This document shows positions 1-9,378 of a DNA stretch of 64,000 nt, piece after piece. Position numbers and translations under genes: made by a program. Source of the DNA: Pelagibacteraceae bacterium (lineage in GTDB: Bacteria; Pseudomonadota; Alphaproteobacteria; Pelagibacterales; Pelagibacteraceae); the NCBI GenBank assembly GCA_008638205.1, contig VTPO01000005.1, forward strand, positions 1 through 64,000, in the 5' to 3' direction. Within the stretch, counting starts at the first letter, position 1. The number at the start of each line of letters is the position of its first letter. The notes below the pieces were generated by a model that was given only the letters and a program-made list of their open reading frames with translations, had not been told where the DNA came from and made no database searches.

Positions 1-51
1 GCTTTTATTAAAGACCTGGATACTTTAGAGGATTTTAAAAAAAAATTATAA
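1..51 (+). CDS. C-terminal end of an unidentified protein (partial)
   Basis: The window opens inside a reading frame that gives 16 residues (AFIKDLDTLEDFKKKL) and a TAA stop at 49-51. The charged Lys/Asp-rich tail is typical of a soluble protein end but is too short to identify. About 100 bases follow before tctC. It could also be a chance open frame, since no start is visible. Confidence 0.4.
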   Translation, partial: AFIKDLDTLEDFKKKL

Positions 52-155
52 AATAAATTACAATTAAAAGTTGTATCAGTTATCTATTTAAGGTTGTTTT
101 TTATATTACATTAATATTAAATTAATTAAACTAATAGAAGAAAGGGAAAAAAATA

Positions 156-1136
156 ATGAAAAATATTAAAAAAATAGTTTCAATATTATTCTCAGCAATC
201 TTACTATTTTCAGTAACAACAACTAGTTCATTTGCAATTGACAAATTGCACTTTGTAATTGGTGGTGGTGCTGGTGGTGGTTGGGATGGAACTGCTAGGG
301 GAACTGGAGAAGCATTAACTAAATCAGGAATGTTAAAAAGCGCATCATTTGAAAACATGTCAGGTGGTGGTGGAGGTAAAGCATTAGCTTTTATGATTAA
401 TACTAAACCTGAAAATACTATTTTAGTACAGTCAACTCCATTAGTTCTAAGATCAATCACAAGACACAAAGGTTATGTTAAAGGATCTGGAGTTCTTTCT
501 TATAAAGATGTTACGCCAATCGCTGGAGTTATCGGTGACTACGGTGCAATAGCGGTAGCAAAAAACTCACCATACAAAAACTTTAAAGATGTGGTTAATG
601 CATATAAAAAAGATGCAAACTCTATCAAAATGGCTGGTGGCTCAGTAAGAGGTAGCATGGACCATTTAATTGGTGCATTAGCTTTTCAAGCTGCTGGAGC
701 AAACCCAAATAAGGTAGCTTATATTCCTTATGATGCTGGAGGAAAAGCTTTAGCTGGACTTCTATCTGGTGAAACTCAAATTATTTCTACAGGCTTAGGT
801 GAGCTTATGGGTGCTAGAGATCAGGTAAGAATTATAGGAATTACTGCTCCTAAGAGAATAGCTGATGCTCCAAACGCACCAACTTTAAAAGAACAAGGTT
901 ACGATGTTCAGTTCGTTAATTGGAGAGGTTTTTTTGGTCCTCCAAATATGAGCAATAAAGATAAAAAAGCTATATCTAATATGTTGGGCAAAGTAATGAA
1001 AACTCCTGAATGGGAGTCTGTTAGAAAAAGAAATGCTTGGGTTAATATTTACAACTCAGACGAAGACTTTGTTAAATTTTTAGAAAAACAAACTAAAGAA
1101 ATGACAACTCTTATGAAAAAACTAGGAGTTATCTAA
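156..1136 (+). CDS. tctC: TTT-family periplasmic substrate-binding protein (TctC/Bug)
   Basis: 326 aa extracytoplasmic binding protein of a tripartite tricarboxylate transporter. Residues 1-27 form a Sec signal peptide (Lys-rich start, hydrophobic core, cleavage near SSFA|IDK). The family features are seen: a glycine-rich loop with Asp near residues 36-48, a GGSVRGSMDH segment, and a YDAGGKALAGLLSGE segment, which contact a carboxylate ligand in Bug proteins. The length matches the usual ~320 aa. An AGAAGAAAGGG ribosome-binding site lies upstream. It is followed by tctB and tctA, so the system is complete. Ligand unknown; citrate, other di- or tricarboxylates or aromatic acids are all possible in this family. 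Confidence 0.93.
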   Translation: MKNIKKIVSILFSAILLFSVTTTSSFAIDKLHFVIGGGAGGGWDGTARGTGEALTKSGMLKSASFENMSGGGGGKALAFMINTKPENTILVQSTPLVLRSITRHKGYVKGSGVLSYKDVTPIAGVIGDYGAIAVAKNSPYKNFKDVVNAYKKDANSIKMAGGSVRGSMDHLIGALAFQAAGANPNKVAYIPYDAGGKALAGLLSGETQIISTGLGELMGARDQVRIIGITAPKRIADAPNAPTLKEQGYDVQFVNWRGFFGPPNMSNKDKKAISNMLGKVMKTPEWESVRKRNAWVNIYNSDEDFVKFLEKQTKEMTTLMKKLGVI

Positions 1137-1158
1137 TCCTTTAAGATTAGTTAAAATT

Positions 1159-1214
1159 AGAGCAGTGAATATAAATACTACTAAAGTTATATCACTGCTC
1201 TTTTTTGTTTTTTC
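1159..1214 (+). terminator. Intrinsic terminator/attenuator hairpin over the tctB start
   Basis: A perfect 10-bp inverted repeat pairs AGAGCAGTGA (1159-1168) with TCACTGCTCT (1192-1201), with a 23-nt loop and a T-rich tract after it (to about 1213). The GTG start codon of tctB (1165-1167) lies inside the left arm. It would end most transcripts after tctC and also hide the tctB start when folded. The loop is longer than in a typical terminator, so efficiency is uncertain. Confidence 0.6.
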
Positions 1215-1635
1215 GGCATTTTATTTATACACAGCTTATAATATCCAAGTTTTTTCATTTGATGAAAATGCACCTTTTAATGCAAAAACTTTTCCTATTT
1301 ATTTGGGATACGCAGGCATGTTTTTTTCAGGTTTGAAAATTATTTTACCAGAACCAAATACTATTAAAATTAATCATAAGTATTTAGAATATAAAAAAAC
1401 AGCTATACTTGTCATTATCGCGCTTATTTATGGAGCGACTATACTTAAGGTTGGATATTTTTTAACTACGTCTTTATTTTTGGCTTTTTCTTACTATGCG
1501 TTAGGAGAGAGAAGGTGGTATTTGATTTTTGCGCTTTCTTTTCCTTTTGTAGGTGCTTTTATGTACCTACTTCACGGAGTACTTGAAATTTACTTAAGAG
1601 ATCCATTTTTAAAAACAATTGGAGTTATGGGATGA
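1165..1635 (+). CDS. tctB: TTT-family small membrane subunit TctB
   Basis: 156 aa with four hydrophobic segments, the usual size and topology of TctB. It sits between tctC and tctA, and its end overlaps the tctA start by four bases (ATGA). The start is GTG at 1165; no in-frame ATG or GTG lies between the tctC stop and this codon. There is no clear Shine-Dalgarno sequence, and the start codon is within a terminator-like stem, so translation is probably limited relative to tctC. Identification rests on context plus topology, as TctB sequences diverge strongly. Confidence 0.85.
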   Translation: MNINTTKVISLLFFVFSAFYLYTAYNIQVFSFDENAPFNAKTFPIYLGYAGMFFSGLKIILPEPNTIKINHKYLEYKKTAILVIIALIYGATILKVGYFLTTSLFLAFSYYALGERRWYLIFALSFPFVGAFMYLLHGVLEIYLRDPFLKTIGVMG

Positions 1636-3143
1636 CGGAAGGAATTTTAATAGGATTAAAAACTGCTCTTACATTTCAAAACATTTTAATGGTTATGGTA
1701 GGGTGTTTTTTTGGAACCATAATAGGCATGCTGCCAGGTCTGGGACCGATGACCGCAATAGCATTAATGATACCTATTACATATGGCTTTGAACCAGCGA
1801 CAGGATTAATTTTAATGGCAGGAGTTTACTATGGAGCTGTGTTTGGCGGATCTACTTCTTCAATATTATTAAATGCACCAGGTGTTCCAGGTACGGTCGC
1901 AACTTCATTTGACGGATATCCAATGGCTCAACAAGGAAAAGCAGGTAAAGCTTTAGCCATAGCTGCTTGGAGTTCATTTGCAGGAGGAACACTTGCTACC
2001 TTTTACTTATTATTTCTTGCCCCAAGCTTATCTAAAGTTAGCTTGTCTTTTAGATCTCCAGATTATTTTGCTTTGATGCTGTTAGGCCTAACTGCTATTG
2101 CAGCTTTTTCATCCAAAGGACAGTTTTTAAAAGCAATGATGATGGTCGTTCTAGGCCTAATGTTAGCATCGGTTGGACAAGATTCACTGTCTGACATTAC
2201 AAGATTTACCTTTAACAACATGAATTTAACTGACGGAATAAGTTTTGTTTTAGTTGTAATGGCCACCTTTGCAATGAGCGAAGCCTTAACTATTATTTTA
2301 AAAAGAAACGATCCATCAGCAGTAGCAAAGCAAGTTTCACTAACAGAGCTTGGTTCAATTAAAATAAATAAAGAAGAAACAGGTCAAATGTTAAAAACCA
2401 TTCCTCGTAACTCTATTATAGGTTTTATAATTGGTGTTTTGCCAGGCGCCGGTGCCACCATTGCATCATTTTTAGCATATGGAATGGAGAGAAACTTTGT
2501 TAGCGATAAAGAAAAAGAAAAATTTGGCAAAGGAAGCGTTCATGGTTTGGCAGCTCCAGAGACAGCAAATAACGCAGCATGCTCGGGCGCCTTTGTTCCT
2601 TTGTTAACCTTGGGAATACCTGGAAGTGGAACTACGGCTGTAATGCTTGGAGCTCTTTTGGGTTTTGGAATTCAGCCAGGACCAAGATTATATATTACCA
2701 ACCCAGAAATTTTTTGGTCTGTAATAATGTCTATGTATATTGGAATGGTAATATTGCTTATTTTAAATTTGCCTTTAATTCCTTATATAGCAAGAATTCT
2801 TGCCGTTCCTAAAAATTTTTTAATACCTTTAATTTTATTTTTTTCAATTACAGGTATTTATGTCATGTCCTTTAATAATTTTGATATTTATTTAATGATT
2901 GGAATAGCAGTGATTGCAACTTTTATGCGATTATATGATTTTCCGATGCCGCCATTAATTTTAGCCTTTGTGCTCGGAGGTTTAATGGAAGAAAACTTGA
3001 GAAGATCTTTATTATTAAGTAATGGATCTTGGGAGTTTTTATGGGACAGACCGCTAACAGCAAGCATATTAACTGTAACTGTACTGATTGTAATTTGGCA
3101 TATTTACAAAACTTTAAAAGCAAATCGTACAAAGTCTTATTAA
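1632..3143 (+). CDS. tctA: TTT-family large membrane subunit TctA
   Basis: 503 aa integral membrane permease with about 11-12 transmembrane segments. It carries the TctA hallmarks: GMLPGLGPMTAIALM near the N-terminus, the segment STSSILLNAPGVPGT, a second inverted-repeat copy GVLPGAGATIASF, and the motif LGIPGSGTTAVMLGAL. These two Pro-Gly-rich motifs form the substrate path in the family. Start overlaps the tctB stop (ATGA), so the two membrane subunits are probably translationally coupled. The gene ends 39 bases from the convergent photolyase-like gene with no clear terminator. Confidence 0.95.
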   Translation: MTEGILIGLKTALTFQNILMVMVGCFFGTIIGMLPGLGPMTAIALMIPITYGFEPATGLILMAGVYYGAVFGGSTSSILLNAPGVPGTVATSFDGYPMAQQGKAGKALAIAAWSSFAGGTLATFYLLFLAPSLSKVSLSFRSPDYFALMLLGLTAIAAFSSKGQFLKAMMMVVLGLMLASVGQDSLSDITRFTFNNMNLTDGISFVLVVMATFAMSEALTIILKRNDPSAVAKQVSLTELGSIKINKEETGQMLKTIPRNSIIGFIIGVLPGAGATIASFLAYGMERNFVSDKEKEKFGKGSVHGLAAPETANNAACSGAFVPLLTLGIPGSGTTAVMLGALLGFGIQPGPRLYITNPEIFWSVIMSMYIGMVILLILNLPLIPYIARILAVPKNFLIPLILFFSITGIYVMSFNNFDIYLMIGIAVIATFMRLYDFPMPPLILAFVLGGLMEENLRRSLLLSNGSWEFLWDRPLTASILTVTVLIVIWHIYKTLKANRTKSY

Positions 3144-3182
3144 CTAAGATCGCAAACTAACTGAAAAAATTTAAAATTTTTA

Positions 3183-4331
3183 TTATAAAAATTTTGTTAT
3201 AATTTTAGGTATTTGTTCCTTAAACTTAAAAAAACCTTTCGTAGAAAATTGCCAGCAATATTTGTCATAATCTCTGGCTAGATAATAAATATCAAACTCT
3301 TTCTTAATCTCTTTTATAAAATCATTTTCATATCCAACAGCAAGATAAGGAAAAATGATATTTTTAATATTTTTTTCTTTTATTATGGTTTGCAAATCAT
3401 CTTTGTTTTGAATAATCGTTTGGGAGTTAAACTGTTCTTTTAGAGTGGTTGTTAAATACTGATTAGATCTAATCTTAAAGTCTAACACTTTTGGTGAATA
3501 GTTTTCTTTCTTTAATAGGGAGGTGAAGTCTATAAGTGCGTAATGGTTATAATTCATTTCTTTTTCCACAAGATGAAGAGAGCAGTCTAGATTGTGAAAA
3601 ACAAATAATGAATGTTCGCTATTGATCTCATCAAATAAGATGGGCTGAATGTCGTAGCTTCTATCTTCATGCTTAGCTTGTGCTTGTTCATTTAAATTTA
3701 AATGCTCATACTTTTTAGCGGAGAATTTATTAATATTCCATTCGGAAGCTAGATAATGCTTCCCCTTGGTATGAAGACCTGCCACCCATCTCCAGCCTAG
3801 AGTGTTTGATGCTGGATCTCCATCCAACAAATGTTTAAGAAAAAAATCAGCTCCAAGCTGCCAAGGTAATCCTAGTGTAAAAATCCAAATACTAGCAAAC
3901 CACATACGTGCATGGTTATGCAAATAGCCAAATTCTTTTAATTCTAAAACCCAATCGTTAAAGCATGGTATTTTAGTGTTTCCTTCAATGGCCTCTTTAT
4001 AATTAGAGCTATTCAATTCATTTTGTAAATTGTTTAAGTCCTGGTTGTAATCATCCCAGACCTGAGGTCTCATTTCCAGCCAGCCCTTCCAGTAAGTTCT
4101 CCAAAAAACTTCTTGGACAAATTTTTCAATTTTTTTAAAGGGAAATTTTTGGTAAGCAGCCCGGATAGTTTCCTGCTCATCTATAATGCGGTGACTAATA
4201 TATTGTGATAATAAGCTGGTATTGTTTCTGTTTTCTGGGCCAGGATCAAAATTTCGATCCGCTGCATATTTTCCTAAGTTGTTATTAGAAAAATCTTCTA
4301 GCCTGTTTAATGCTTCATCTCTAATGTTCAT
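3183..4331 (-). CDS. Photolyase/cryptochrome-like FAD protein, domain order permuted
   Basis: 382 aa. Residues ~1-210 match the photolyase FAD-binding domain: E74...W77-R78, the LHNHARMWFAS segment (137-147) and the DGDPASNTLGWRWVAG segment (170-185). In normal photolyases this domain is C-terminal, after an alpha/beta antenna domain of ~130-200 residues. Here it starts the protein, and the remaining ~150 residues show alternating strand/helix patterns (SLFVFHNLDCS, KNIIFPYLAVGYENDF, DIYYLARDYDKYCWQF) resembling the missing alpha/beta domain. The start ATG overlaps the end of the HDAC-like gene by 11 bases, so the two are co-translated. Likely role is light-dependent DNA repair or blue-light sensing; the permutation is my inference. 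Confidence 0.8.
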   Translation of the reverse strand: MNIRDEALNRLEDFSNNNLGKYAADRNFDPGPENRNNTSLLSQYISHRIIDEQETIRAAYQKFPFKKIEKFVQEVFWRTYWKGWLEMRPQVWDDYNQDLNNLQNELNSSNYKEAIEGNTKIPCFNDWVLELKEFGYLHNHARMWFASIWIFTLGLPWQLGADFFLKHLLDGDPASNTLGWRWVAGLHTKGKHYLASEWNINKFSAKKYEHLNLNEQAQAKHEDRSYDIQPILFDEINSEHSLFVFHNLDCSLHLVEKEMNYNHYALIDFTSLLKKENYSPKVLDFKIRSNQYLTTTLKEQFNSQTIIQNKDDLQTIIKEKNIKNIIFPYLAVGYENDFIKEIKKEFDIYYLARDYDKYCWQFSTKGFFKFKEQIPKIITKFL

Positions 4332-5229
4332 TGCTTAATATGTTGTGACAAGTTCGATGAAGAATAGAATGCAAATACACAAGATGATCAAAATCTATAT
4401 TATATCCTCCTCCCAAAACCCCGCACAAAGGAATTTGGTTTTTATAAAAATTGCTAATGACCATTTTTTCTCTTTTTTTAATTCCTTCTGTCGAAATATT
4501 TAATTTCCCTAGCTTATCATCTTTATGGATATCTACCCCTGCTACATAAAACACAAAATCAAAATTCATTTTATTAACCAACTCTAAACTTTTGGATACC
4601 ATATTTAAATATTCTTCATCCGTAATATCATCTTCTAATTCTATATCTTTATTGCTTTGCTGCCTTACCAGAGGATAGTTTTTTTTAGAATGAGCACTGA
4701 AAGTATACACCTGATCATTATTTTCAAAAATTTTCGCAGTGCCATCACCTTGATGCACATCTAGATCATAAATAAGAATTTTTTTAACTGAATGCTTGTT
4801 TAACAAATTGTAAGCAGCCACAGCCACATCATTAAAGACACAATAGCCATTACCTGAATCGGAAAATGCATGATGAGATCCTCCCGCAGTATTGCAAGCT
4901 AACTTATAGCTCAAAGCTAATTCCGCAGATAAAACAGTTCCTCCAGTTGCCATATAAGATCTTCTTTTGACACTCGGGACCATTGGAAAGCCAAGTTTTC
5001 TTTCTTCCTCTTTGGATAAAGAGAGGTTATCAATTTTTTGAATGTATTCTGGATGGTGTGCTTGGGTTAGGTCGAGATATTGAGCTGGTTCTGGAATATG
5101 CAAATTTTCTTTATTTAAAATATTATCTTTTTGCAAAAGATCAAATAATGCACCAAACTTTTTTATGGGAAAGCGATGATCATCACCAATTTGGGCTACA
5201 TAATCAGGATGATTAACTATTGGAAGCAT
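4321..5229 (-). CDS. Histone deacetylase superfamily (acetoin-utilisation type) hydrolase
   Basis: 302 aa arginase/deacetylase-fold enzyme. The family signatures are seen: tandem His H119-H120 (GGSHHAF), Zn ligands D157 and H159 in DLDVHQGDG, a third ligand D233 in AGVD, and a C-terminal LGGGYN carrying the catalytic Tyr. Bacterial members deacetylate acetyl-lysine, acetylpolyamines or other acetyl amides in the cytoplasm; the substrate cannot be read from the sequence. The short form without extensions resembles class IV-type HDACs. It follows the FAD/Fe-S dehydrogenase by 25 bases and overlaps the photolyase-like gene. Confidence 0.88.
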   Translation of the reverse strand: MLPIVNHPDYVAQIGDDHRFPIKKFGALFDLLQKDNILNKENLHIPEPAQYLDLTQAHHPEYIQKIDNLSLSKEEERKLGFPMVPSVKRRSYMATGGTVLSAELALSYKLACNTAGGSHHAFSDSGNGYCVFNDVAVAAYNLLNKHSVKKILIYDLDVHQGDGTAKIFENNDQVYTFSAHSKKNYPLVRQQSNKDIELEDDITDEEYLNMVSKSLELVNKMNFDFVFYVAGVDIHKDDKLGKLNISTEGIKKREKMVISNFYKNQIPLCGVLGGGYNIDFDHLVYLHSILHRTCHNILSNEH

Positions 5230-5254
5230 TTAATGTTTTTAATAAACAAAACTA

Positions 5255-8149
5255 TTAATTAACTCTTTCAAAAATATTAAATAATAGTTCCGAAACGTGC
5301 TTGGCATCTCTTTTAGAAAAATCAAATATTTGTTGCCTACAGCTAGTTCCATTGGCAATGACCACATCCTCAGGACTGTCATTAATAGTTGGTATTAAAG
5401 AAAGATTAGCCATTTTTTTTGAAATTTCATAATTTTTAGAGCTATATCCAAATGAGCCTGCCATACCACAACAGCTACTATCAATGGGCTTATGCTTGAT
5501 CTCTAACGTTTTTAACAATTCCAACAAACCTTTAAAACGATCTTGGGATTTTTGATGACAATGACCATGAACTAAAACATTCTTATTATAAGCATGTGCA
5601 TTTACTTTATTTCCTTCTTTAATTTGTTCTAAAATAAACTCTTCAATCAAATAAAATTTATTCTTTAATTTATCTCTATTTTCAATTCCTTTAAGCGCCT
5701 TAAATTCATCATTAAAAGTAAGAAGACATGAGGGTTCAATTCCAACCACAGGCATTTCTGCATATCCATTATTATAGAGATAATTAGTAACTCTATTCAT
5801 TTCAAATTTTGCTTTATCCATTTGACCATACGAAATGTATGTTCTTCCACAGCAAAGGGGTCTCGATAAATTGTTATCATCAAAGCTTGGAATAATTGCT
5901 TGAAAGCCAAATTTGTTTAACACTTTGATAGCGTACATAATATTCTTAACTTCAAAATTAATATTAAATGTGTCCGCAAGTAAAATGACCTTCTTTTCAA
6001 ATGTTGGCTGAGTTTTGTAAATTTCTTTTAAAGGAGTAATATTTTGCACTTCTGGCATTTCTCTTTTGGTAGAAAAGCCAAATGCTTCAATAACTTTATC
6101 TAAGAGAGGAATGTTTTTTACTTTGTTAAATATAGGAGCGGTTATTTTAATTAACCAGATAAGCCTTGGCATATCAGATATAATTCTATCTTTGATACCC
6201 ATGGTAAATTTTTTATAGTAATGAGATAAAAATTCACTTTTCATCTTTGCCATATCTACACTCATCGGACATTCACGCTGACAAGCTTTGCAACTGACAC
6301 AAAGTTCCATAGTCTCAAACATTTCTTTTGATGCAAACGATCCTTTTGGTAATTGATTAGAAAGGGCTAGTCGCAAAGTGTTCGCTCTTCCTCTAACTAA
6401 ATCTTTTTCTTCCATCGTCACACGGTACGAAGGGCACATCACTCCTGAATCTAGTTTTCTACAAGCTCCATTATTATTACACATCTCCACTGCATCTGAG
6501 AGCTGACCCCAAGCAGACCAATCATAATGAGTAGAAATATTTTCAGCCTTATAACCAGGCTTGTAACGCATTAATGTTCGGTCATCTGATTTGAATGCCC
6601 GTACAATTTTTCCTGGATTTAAAAGGCCTTTTGGATCAAAGGTGTCTTTAATTTCCTCAAAAGCACCCACAATTTTCTTACCAAACATCATCTCATGAAA
6701 CTCAGATCTTACAATCCCATCTCCATGCTCACCTGAGTGAGAGCCTTTATATTCTTTCACCATGGCAAAAGCTTCCTTGGCAATAGCTTTCATATTTTTG
6801 ATATCTTGTTCAGATTTTGCATTGAGGATAGGTCTTACATGAAGGGTTCCAACTGATGCATGGGCATAAAATAATCCTTCGGTGTTATATTTTCTAAACA
6901 CATCTCTCAATCGTTCCGTATAGTCTGCTAAATTTTCCAATGTGACAGCACAATCTTCAATGAAGGCTACTCCTTTTTTGTCACCTTTCATGGACATTAA
7001 AATATTTAGACCAGCTTTTCTTATTTCAAATACTGCCTTTTGATCATTTAGATTTTCATAAGCAGTAAAATCATTGTTTTGATTATCCAATTTTATTAAT
7101 GACTCTAAATCTTTTAATTTTTTTCTCGCAACATCCAAATCATCATCAATAAATTCAACCATTAAAACGGCCTCAGGGTTTCCTTTGATATATTTTTTAA
7201 TCTCTCCTGCATAAAGAGGAATGTCTTTTGCTAAGCTGATTAAGTTATGATCTAATAGTTCAACGGTGGTGGGTTTTAATTTTACGATTTCTTGAGTTAA
7301 GTTCATCGCTTCTCTGAAATTAGCAAAGTAACAAACTCCCAACACTTTTCTGGTAGGGATCTCCCATAATTTTAATTTAATTTTATTAAATAAAGATAAG
7401 GTTCCTTCCGATCCAACTAGTATGTTGGATGTATTAAAACCATTAGGATTAATAAGATCAATATTATATCCGCCAACTCTTCTCTGAGTTACGGGAAAGT
7501 GTAAATCAATTTCTTCCTTAGTGTTATTTTTAACATCTAAAAATTTTTTAATAATTTCGTATTTTCTATTTCTTTCATTAGTGACTTCTAAATAATTTTT
7601 ATCAATGTCATCGAAGGTGTGTACAGTTCCGTCATCCAAGATTGCTTCAACAGCTAAAACATTATTTACCATGTTGCCATAATGAAGAGACCTAGACCCA
7701 CAACTATTATTGGCAGTCATTCCACCAATGGTAGCTCTACTACTAGTCGAAACATCGACAGGATACCAAAGGCCATAAGGTTTTAAATAAGCATTCAATT
7801 GATCCAGAACAATTCCTGGTTCTACCCAAACTGTTTTTTCTTCCTTGTTAAAATCTAAAATTTTGTTTTGATGTCTGGAGTAATCTAGGACAATGGATTC
7901 ACCCACCGTTTGACCTGATTGAGAGCTTCCACCACCTCTTGCAAGTAAGGATATTCCTTGTTTTTGTGAATATTCCATAATTTTGAGAACATCGTTCTTG
8001 TCTTTGGGCAATACGGCACCTAAAGGCTTGATTTGATAAAGAGAAGCATCGGTGCTGTACCGTCCTCTAGAAAACTCATCAAACAATACTTTGCCTTTAA
8101 CCTGACCTTGAATTTCTTTTGCAATTTTTTCTATTTGATTCTGATTCAT
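5255..8149 (-). CDS. FAD-linked 2-hydroxyacid dehydrogenase with C-terminal Fe-S domain (YdiJ-like)
   Basis: 964 aa fusion. The N-terminal half is a PCMH-type FAD-binding oxidase (LARGGGSSQSGQTVGES) followed by a GlcD-like substrate domain ending near NPGKIV. The C-terminal half has two Fe-S cysteine groups (CNNNGACRKLDSGVMCPSY and CVSCKACQRECP) and two CCG-type motifs (CCGRTY and CCGMAGSFGY). This layout and length match E. coli YdiJ (D-2-hydroxyglutarate dehydrogenase, ~1018 aa) and DLD-type D-lactate dehydrogenases. Electrons probably pass to quinone. Precise substrate unknown. It lies 24 bases downstream of the enolase-superfamily gene, in the same apparent operon. Confidence 0.9.
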   Translation of the reverse strand: MNQNQIEKIAKEIQGQVKGKVLFDEFSRGRYSTDASLYQIKPLGAVLPKDKNDVLKIMEYSQKQGISLLARGGGSSQSGQTVGESIVLDYSRHQNKILDFNKEEKTVWVEPGIVLDQLNAYLKPYGLWYPVDVSTSSRATIGGMTANNSCGSRSLHYGNMVNNVLAVEAILDDGTVHTFDDIDKNYLEVTNERNRKYEIIKKFLDVKNNTKEEIDLHFPVTQRRVGGYNIDLINPNGFNTSNILVGSEGTLSLFNKIKLKLWEIPTRKVLGVCYFANFREAMNLTQEIVKLKPTTVELLDHNLISLAKDIPLYAGEIKKYIKGNPEAVLMVEFIDDDLDVARKKLKDLESLIKLDNQNNDFTAYENLNDQKAVFEIRKAGLNILMSMKGDKKGVAFIEDCAVTLENLADYTERLRDVFRKYNTEGLFYAHASVGTLHVRPILNAKSEQDIKNMKAIAKEAFAMVKEYKGSHSGEHGDGIVRSEFHEMMFGKKIVGAFEEIKDTFDPKGLLNPGKIVRAFKSDDRTLMRYKPGYKAENISTHYDWSAWGQLSDAVEMCNNNGACRKLDSGVMCPSYRVTMEEKDLVRGRANTLRLALSNQLPKGSFASKEMFETMELCVSCKACQRECPMSVDMAKMKSEFLSHYYKKFTMGIKDRIISDMPRLIWLIKITAPIFNKVKNIPLLDKVIEAFGFSTKREMPEVQNITPLKEIYKTQPTFEKKVILLADTFNINFEVKNIMYAIKVLNKFGFQAIIPSFDDNNLSRPLCCGRTYISYGQMDKAKFEMNRVTNYLYNNGYAEMPVVGIEPSCLLTFNDEFKALKGIENRDKLKNKFYLIEEFILEQIKEGNKVNAHAYNKNVLVHGHCHQKSQDRFKGLLELLKTLEIKHKPIDSSCCGMAGSFGYSSKNYEISKKMANLSLIPTINDSPEDVVIANGTSCRQQIFDFSKRDAKHVSELLFNIFERVN

Positions 8150-8173
8150 AGTAAATATCTTAGACTAGTAGCA

Positions 8174-9322
8174 CTATTTTTTACTTTGATAAATTAAAGT
8201 CCCGAACTTTTTCATCGCACTTGGAGATAAAGTTAGACCTAATCCAGGCTCTTTATTCAAGGTAAGCCATCCATTCTTAATTTCAGGGGGATTAGAAAAC
8301 AACTCTGCTTGAAGAGGATCTCTTTCAGGATCTGGAAAAGATTCTACAATTCTTCCAGCAGGAGAGGAGGCTACTAATTGCGCATGAATATAACAGTCAT
8401 GATGAGGAGCTACATCTACATGGTTTAATTCACAAAGCGCTGTTAATTTTTTTCCATGAGTAAAACCACCAAACATGGTCACATCAAATTGTAAGATTTG
8501 GATAGCACCCTCTTCAATAAAAGAACGGCAACCATAACTAGTGATTTCACTTTCTCCTCCTGAGATAGGTATAGATGTTTGTTTAGCTAGTAGGGTAGTT
8601 TGCCTTCTGTCATCTGCCCATCTTAGAGGCTCCTCTAACCAGGTAGGGTTTAATGACTCTAACAGTTTGCAAGCTTGAATAGCTGTTTTTAAATCCCATG
8701 CACGGTTAACATCAATCATAAGGTCTTTATCTGGACCAATTACATCTCTAATAATTTGCATTCTCTTTATATCTTCTTCCAAAGACAATCCTCCGACCTT
8801 ACCCTTAAATCCTTGATGGCCCTCAGCAACCAATTTTTGAATTTCATCTTTAAGCTGAACATTATCTTTTCCATCCTGATAGTAGGCACAAGTAACATAA
8901 CAAGGCACTTTATCTCTAAAGCCACCAAAAATTTGATACAGGGGAAGACCTGCTTTCTTTCCAATAATATCCCAGCACGCAATATCCACTGCAGAAGAAA
9001 TTCTAATTAAAGCTTCTCTACTCCATTTTTTTTCGTTGGAAATTCTCGTGTCAGTTAAATTAAAAAGTTTATTATAAATTTCTTCAGGCTGATAAGGATT
9101 CATTCCCATAATGTGATCAGTAAGACCATTAGTAAATGGTTTTAATATAGGAGTGATATCTGTATAGCTGGTTGCCATACCAAATCCTTCAACTCCATCT
9201 TTTGTTTTTATCTTAATTAAAAGCTCATTGGCATTAGGAACAATAAAGTGACTGACCCAAAAAGGTTTTTTTTGCTCAGGGCCTTGCAGGCTATAAATTT
9301 CAATATGATCAATTAAATCCAT
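8174..9322 (-). CDS. Mandelate racemase/muconate lactonizing enzyme family protein (sugar-acid dehydratase-like)
   Basis: 382 aa enolase-superfamily enzyme. Visible active-site residues: KxK bases K173/K175 (FKGKVGG), Mg ligands D204 (DVNRAW), E230 or E231 (LEEP) and E257 (GGES), and the Asp-His dyad D280 and H307/H308 (APHHD). This pattern is that of the mandelate-racemase subgroup, most members of which dehydrate acid sugars by abstracting the proton alpha to a carboxylate. It heads a minus-strand unit with the FAD/Fe-S dehydrogenase and is divergent from the aminotransferase gene 56 bases away. The substrate is not determinable by eye. Confidence 0.88.
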   Translation of the reverse strand: MDLIDHIEIYSLQGPEQKKPFWVSHFIVPNANELLIKIKTKDGVEGFGMATSYTDITPILKPFTNGLTDHIMGMNPYQPEEIYNKLFNLTDTRISNEKKWSREALIRISSAVDIACWDIIGKKAGLPLYQIFGGFRDKVPCYVTCAYYQDGKDNVQLKDEIQKLVAEGHQGFKGKVGGLSLEEDIKRMQIIRDVIGPDKDLMIDVNRAWDLKTAIQACKLLESLNPTWLEEPLRWADDRRQTTLLAKQTSIPISGGESEITSYGCRSFIEEGAIQILQFDVTMFGGFTHGKKLTALCELNHVDVAPHHDCYIHAQLVASSPAGRIVESFPDPERDPLQAELFSNPPEIKNGWLTLNKEPGLGLTLSPSAMKKFGTLIYQSKK

Positions 9323-9378
9323 AGATTGTTTGTTATATTTCGATTTGATTAAATATTCAAAACATCATATATACCCGT

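Noticed and set aside
59-75. TACAA/TTGTA inverted repeat upstream of tctC as an operator
   Set aside because: Five-base AT-rich arms are expected by chance in this composition.
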